Positions 61,038 to 64,000 of a stretch of DNA of 64,000 bases are shown piece by piece. Source of the stretch: Candidatus Edwardsbacteria bacterium (GTDB lineage: Bacteria > Edwardsbacteria > AC1 > EtOH8). The notes beneath the pieces are model-generated. The model was not told the origin of the DNA. It ran no database searches and worked only from the letters and a program-made list of their open reading frames with translations. Each line of letters starts with the position of its first letter. Positions within the stretch are counted from its first letter, which is position 1. A program made the position numbers and the translations under genes. The stretch covers positions 124,001-188,000 of the forward strand of contig JAVHLB010000001.1 in the NCBI GenBank assembly GCA_031082425.1, in the 5' to 3' direction.

Positions 61038-61652
61038 CTATTTTATATTCATGGCCTTGAACATGGCCTGCAGGGAGCTGTCATCCGGCAACAGCAGGAA
61101 ATATCCCTGCAATATGCTGTCATTGCCCTGAAAACGGAAATCGTTCTCGATTATCACCGCCAATTCCTCGGCCCCTCCGGCCTGCTCGGCAAAGCCGGCC
61201 ATCATCTCCTCCGGGGGGCCGATGATCAGGGACGGAGTGGTGGGGACCACCATGAAATTGAGCATCTCCCCCAGGGCATTCATATAGGCGCAGGTCAGTA
61301 TGTTGGAGACCTCCCGTAAACCCGAACGGTCCAGCTCCGAAAGGGTCTTGACCGTGCCGACGGGACGTCTCATCAGGCAGTCGCAGAATTTAAGGGCGTC
61401 GTCCTGGCTGAAGAACAGCAGGGTCCGGCCCACGATGTCCCCGGAGAGGTCTATCCGGATCCCCAGGATCTTCTGCCCGGAATCAGCGCATTTTTTGAAT
61501 ACCGCCGAAAGGGGATCTATGCTGATCACCGGGATATTGATGGTGACCTTCTGCCCGGTAAGCTCCGACAGGGCGGTGGCGGCATGACCCGAGCCGATGT
61601 TCGACACCTCTTTTAGGGCGTCAAGCTGGATATTGTCTAATTGTTTCATCAT
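61038..61652 (-). CDS. cheC: CheC-family CheY-P phosphatase
   Basis: 204 residues. Two phosphatase signatures [D/S]xxxExxN: DALKEVSNIGSGHAATAL near residue 11 and SGLREVSNILTCAYMNAL near 110. CheC removes phosphate from CheY-P and interacts with CheD in receptor adaptation. Both motifs are intact, so activity is likely. No other chemotaxis gene is in the window; it stands alone on the minus strand with its own terminator. Start ATG pair at 61652/61649 with AAAGGA upstream. Confidence 0.9.
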   Translation of the reverse strand: MMKQLDNIQLDALKEVSNIGSGHAATALSELTGQKVTINIPVISIDPLSAVFKKCADSGQKILGIRIDLSGDIVGRTLLFFSQDDALKFCDCLMRRPVGTVKTLSELDRSGLREVSNILTCAYMNALGEMLNFMVVPTTPSLIIGPPEEMMAGFAEQAGGAEELAVIIENDFRFQGNDSILQGYFLLLPDDSSLQAMFKAMNIK

Positions 61653-61711
61653 TCCTTTCCGTTTATTCTGCCAAATGATTATACTTCAATTTGACTGATC
61701 GATGAGCTTTT

Positions 61712-62221
61712 TCATCTGGTCAATTCAAATATTCTACTAGCATATTTGGGATATGCTGGCAATAGGGACCCCCGCTGGCCCAGGACAAAATCCTGATATT
61801 CAAATCCCGGGGAGACGGTGGTGCCCAGCAGGGCAAACCCGCCGCCCTGCTGCAGGGAAGCCCCCTGCCATACTCCGCGGGGAACCACCAGCTGGACCGC
61901 CTGTCCGCTTTTAATGTCCCGGCCCAGAGTTATCTCCCGGCCGGTCCCGTCGGGATAAAGCAGCAGCATCTGCACCGGATCTCCCAGGTAGAAGTGGAAT
62001 ATCTCGTCGCTGTTGACTTTATGAAGGGCCGAATAATTTTCCGGGGTCAGCAAGTAATAAATGGCTGTACTAATGCAGCGGTCGGATTGGTACCAAGATG
62101 GTAAAACCTCTTTGCTCAGAATTTCTTCGGAGCGGTAGGTCTCCCTAAAATATCCGCCTTCGATCTCCAGCGGCTTCAGGTCCAGCAGTTTGATCATCTC
62201 TTCCGGGCTGTTTATCGTCAT
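61712..62221 (-). CDS. DUF985-family cupin
   Basis: 169 residues. The cupin pattern is seen: IEGGYFRETYRS near the start, YYLLTPENYSALHKVNSDEIFHFYLG (His ligands) and PRGVWQGASLQQGGGFALLGTTVSPGFEYQDF. The family, also called YML079-like, has a jelly-roll fold and unknown substrate, perhaps a sugar nucleotide or other small ligand. About 60 bases upstream of cheC on the same strand. Complete in length. Confidence 0.9.
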   Translation of the reverse strand: MTINSPEEMIKLLDLKPLEIEGGYFRETYRSEEILSKEVLPSWYQSDRCISTAIYYLLTPENYSALHKVNSDEIFHFYLGDPVQMLLLYPDGTGREITLGRDIKSGQAVQLVVPRGVWQGASLQQGGGFALLGTTVSPGFEYQDFVLGQRGSLLPAYPKYASRIFELTR

Positions 62222-62244
62222 ATATCCTGGTGGGTTAAAATAAA

Positions 62245-62270
62245 AGACCCCGCCGTCAACGGCGAGGTCT
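62245..62270 (-). terminator. Terminator after the molybdopterin oxidoreductase gene
   Basis: GACCTCGCCGT-TGA-ACGGCGGGGTC type stem, then TTTTATTTT on the minus strand, 11 bases past the stop codon. Confidence 0.8.
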
Positions 62271-62280
62271 GGCCTTTGTC

Positions 62281-64000
62281 CTATATCTTCTCTATCTTGA
62301 TCGCGACCCCCTTGAACACCGGGGTCTTAAGTTTGGCATCGTACTGGAACGGGGCCAGGGCATTGCCGCCGAAATGTATCGGCATGAAGGCCGTCTTCTT
62401 GTAGATATTGTGATTGGCCCTGATGACCGCCACCATCGAACCGGCATCGGAGACCACCCTGGCCTTCCACCCGGAGCGCAGGCCCAGGTCGGCGATGTCC
62501 TCGGGGTGCAGTTCGATATAACCTCCGGTGAACTCCCGGGCCAGGTGGTAGCTGCCCATGGTCTGCCCCTCGTCGCCGTAGAGATGCGGGTAGACGCTGC
62601 CCAGCTCCAGGTTGAACGGCAGGACCTCGCTTTCTATCTCGATCACCTTGAAGGGGTCCAGTTTCACCGCTTCGGGCTCCGGCAATTTTTCGTTTATATT
62701 CAACTTGCCGCCCATGGCTTTTGCCAGATATTCCATAATGTCCCCCAAAGCCCGGCTGTCCTTGTCGGGAACACTGGCGGCCTTGAATGACTGTTCTTTG
62801 CCATCCAGATTATAAAAGCTTCCTTCCTTTTCCAGCGACAGCTGCCAGGGGAGGACCACCTCGGCCTTTTCTGAGCAGTCGTTGGGATAGGAGTCTATCA
62901 CAATCAGGGTCTCCAGTTGGGCAAGAGCCTTGTCCACCGATTCCCTTCCCGGCAGAGTCTTCAGGGGATCCTCTCCTATCAGGATCAGCCCCTTGAGGCG
63001 TTTTTTACCGATTGCTTCGATGATCTCCATGTAGCTCAAGCCGTTCGGCGAATTAAGGATCCGTCCGGCGCCGTGGTCGTTGGCTCCGTTCATCACCGGA
63101 AGTACCGATAGCCTGTCTTGCAGCAGCAGAGCTATGTCCGACAGGGCGGTCCAGGCCTCAAAGGCCTCTGGCTGGTGCAGCAGATTTTTTCCGAACAGCA
63201 GGACCGGCGACTTGGCCGAGGAAAGATCCTTGGCCAGGGTTTCCAGGTCGGTATGGTTGACGCCCGAGCCGTCCAGCAGCTGCCCCGGCGAAAGTTTGGC
63301 CAGGGTTTCCTTCAGTTTGCGGAATTCCGGATCGGCTGATGGGATATCATGCTTTTCCACCAGCTGCTTTAAAAGTGCGGTCAGCACATGGCCCTCCCGG
63401 CCCGGCCGGGACCACAGGAAAAGCCCGGCATGCTTGGCCAGCGGGTTCTTCTGGCTGTCCAGCACCGCCAGCCTGGCCGAAGGTCCCGAGATGGCGTGGG
63501 TCAGGTCGGGGGAAACATAGGGCCGGTCCTCTTCCGGCTTGCACCGGGATAGCACCCGCTGGCCCAGGATGGGGTTGTCCTCCAGCAGATTGGCCCCGAT
63601 CACCACTATCAGATCGGCCTGGCCGAGGCTCTGGGTGTCAGCCTGATTGGGAAATTTCAGGGGGACGGCGCACAGCCGCGCCCCGCTGTCGTAATTCTGG
63701 GTCTCCAACACCCCCTGGGCAAAGCCCTTTACGGCCCAGGCTTCCTGGTTGGTCAGCCGGGACGAGGCGATCATCCCGATGCTGTTCTGGCCATGTTTTT
63801 CCCTGACCGCTTTCAGTTTTTTGGCCGCCGCCTCCAGGGCCTTGTCCCAGGAAACCGCCGCCAGCCCCTGGCCGTTCCTGGCCATCGGTTGTCTGACCCT
63901 TCCCTCGGCGGTCAGCAGCTGATAACTGGTCCATCCCCTGGCGCACAGCTGCCCCTGCCCCAGGTAGTGGTTCTGGCTGGCGCTCACCCCGCCGATCATC
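62281..64000 (-). CDS. Molybdopterin oxidoreductase (NuoG/FdhA-like), partial
   Basis: At least 572 residues in the window; the N-terminus lies beyond the right edge, so the start is not seen. The domain shows GQGQLCARGWTSYQLL after the cluster region, ISPxL-type SWDKALEAAAKKLKAV, LIVVIGANLLEDNP, GRESVDKALAQLETLIVID, WQLSLEKEGSFYNLDGKEQ, and the C-terminal barrel (GYIELHPEDIADLGLRSGW, VRANHNIYKKTAFMPIHFG). This is the molybdopterin-binding fold shared by formate dehydrogenase and complex I NuoG. The LCARG cluster/pterin segment suggests cofactor binding, but the catalytic Cys/Sec region and the iron-sulfur ligands are outside or not certain, so FdhA and NuoG cannot be told apart. Confidence 0.85.
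   Translation of the reverse strand, partial: MIGGVSASQNHYLGQGQLCARGWTSYQLLTAEGRVRQPMARNGQGLAAVSWDKALEAAAKKLKAVREKHGQNSIGMIASSRLTNQEAWAVKGFAQGVLETQNYDSGARLCAVPLKFPNQADTQSLGQADLIVVIGANLLEDNPILGQRVLSRCKPEEDRPYVSPDLTHAISGPSARLAVLDSQKNPLAKHAGLFLWSRPGREGHVLTALLKQLVEKHDIPSADPEFRKLKETLAKLSPGQLLDGSGVNHTDLETLAKDLSSAKSPVLLFGKNLLHQPEAFEAWTALSDIALLLQDRLSVLPVMNGANDHGAGRILNSPNGLSYMEIIEAIGKKRLKGLILIGEDPLKTLPGRESVDKALAQLETLIVIDSYPNDCSEKAEVVLPWQLSLEKEGSFYNLDGKEQSFKAASVPDKDSRALGDIMEYLAKAMGGKLNINEKLPEPEAVKLDPFKVIEIESEVLPFNLELGSVYPHLYGDEGQTMGSYHLAREFTGGYIELHPEDIADLGLRSGWKARVVSDAGSMVAVIRANHNIYKKTAFMPIHFGGNALAPFQYDAKLKTPVFKGVAIKIEKI

Overview
The window looks like a chromosomal piece of an uncultured diderm (Gram-negative-type) bacterium of moderately high G+C, probably from an FCB-like or related candidate phylum such as the Edwardsbacteria/TA06/WOR-3 assemblage. 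The evidence is a heptose adenylyltransferase, a tol-pal operon, TolC and outer-membrane barrel proteins, a PorV/PorQ-like protein, and three large secreted proteins with FlgD-like/type-9-style C-terminal sorting domains. The phylum is inferred from this gene style only. No rRNA, tRNA, CRISPR array or complete insertion sequence was seen.

Layout. 1-1210 (-): N-terminal two thirds of a glycyl-tRNA synthetase gene, carrying an unusual in-frame AT-rich insert of about 430 bp between the Cys-rich region and motif 2. 1433-14170 (-): a DUF3592 membrane protein and a tandem pair of modules, each a giant secreted propeller/sorting-domain protein followed by a FecR-domain protein; the two FecR genes share 401 identical bases. 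14362-20663 (-): small proteins (an Os1348-like leader-type protein and a zinc-ribbon protein), a barrel protein, an RfaE2-like enzyme, a DUF885 protease, an exported DUF362-ferredoxin, an ArsC/Spx-like protein and a GyrI-like anchored protein. 20904-24496 (+): a lipoprotein, MsrAB, a small membrane protein, an OmpA-family protein and an AT-rich orphan, the last two set between copies of one hairpin.

24628-28853 (-) is a stress operon: Rrf2 regulator, ferredoxin, flavin reductase-rubredoxin fusion, cupin, DsrE protein and hybrid cluster protein, read from a consensus promoter overlapped by a palindrome. 28957-34327 (-) holds a DUF302 protein, a PorV-like protein with a secreted sorting-domain protein, a patch of gene relics (secretin and RHS fragments), and a DUF401 permease.

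34547-49754 (+): a TtcA-like ATPase on an apparently leaderless transcript, a methyltransferase-like/DUF3667 fusion, a cation/proton antiporter, a DUF362 protein, then a unit of about 10 kb: greA, purE, TPR, purC, membrane protein, tolQ-tolR-tolA, an amidotransferase-like gene of lower G+C, tolB, pal, cpoB, two tiny ORFs and a TPR protein, closed by a terminator. 49883-60919 (-): an 11-gene envelope export cluster with TetR regulator, HlyD adaptor, two ABC ATPases, TolC, two ABC-2 permeases, then a LolD/FtsX-type ABC pair with a LolA-like protein and an outer-membrane protein. 61038-64000 (-): CheC phosphatase, DUF985 cupin and a partial molybdopterin oxidoreductase.

The most unusual features are the AT-rich domain inside GlyRS, the identical FecR 3' halves, the amidotransferase gene inside tol-pal, and the flavoredoxin-rubredoxin/Hcp operon with its visible operator. 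Product names rest on motifs read by eye; no database search was run.
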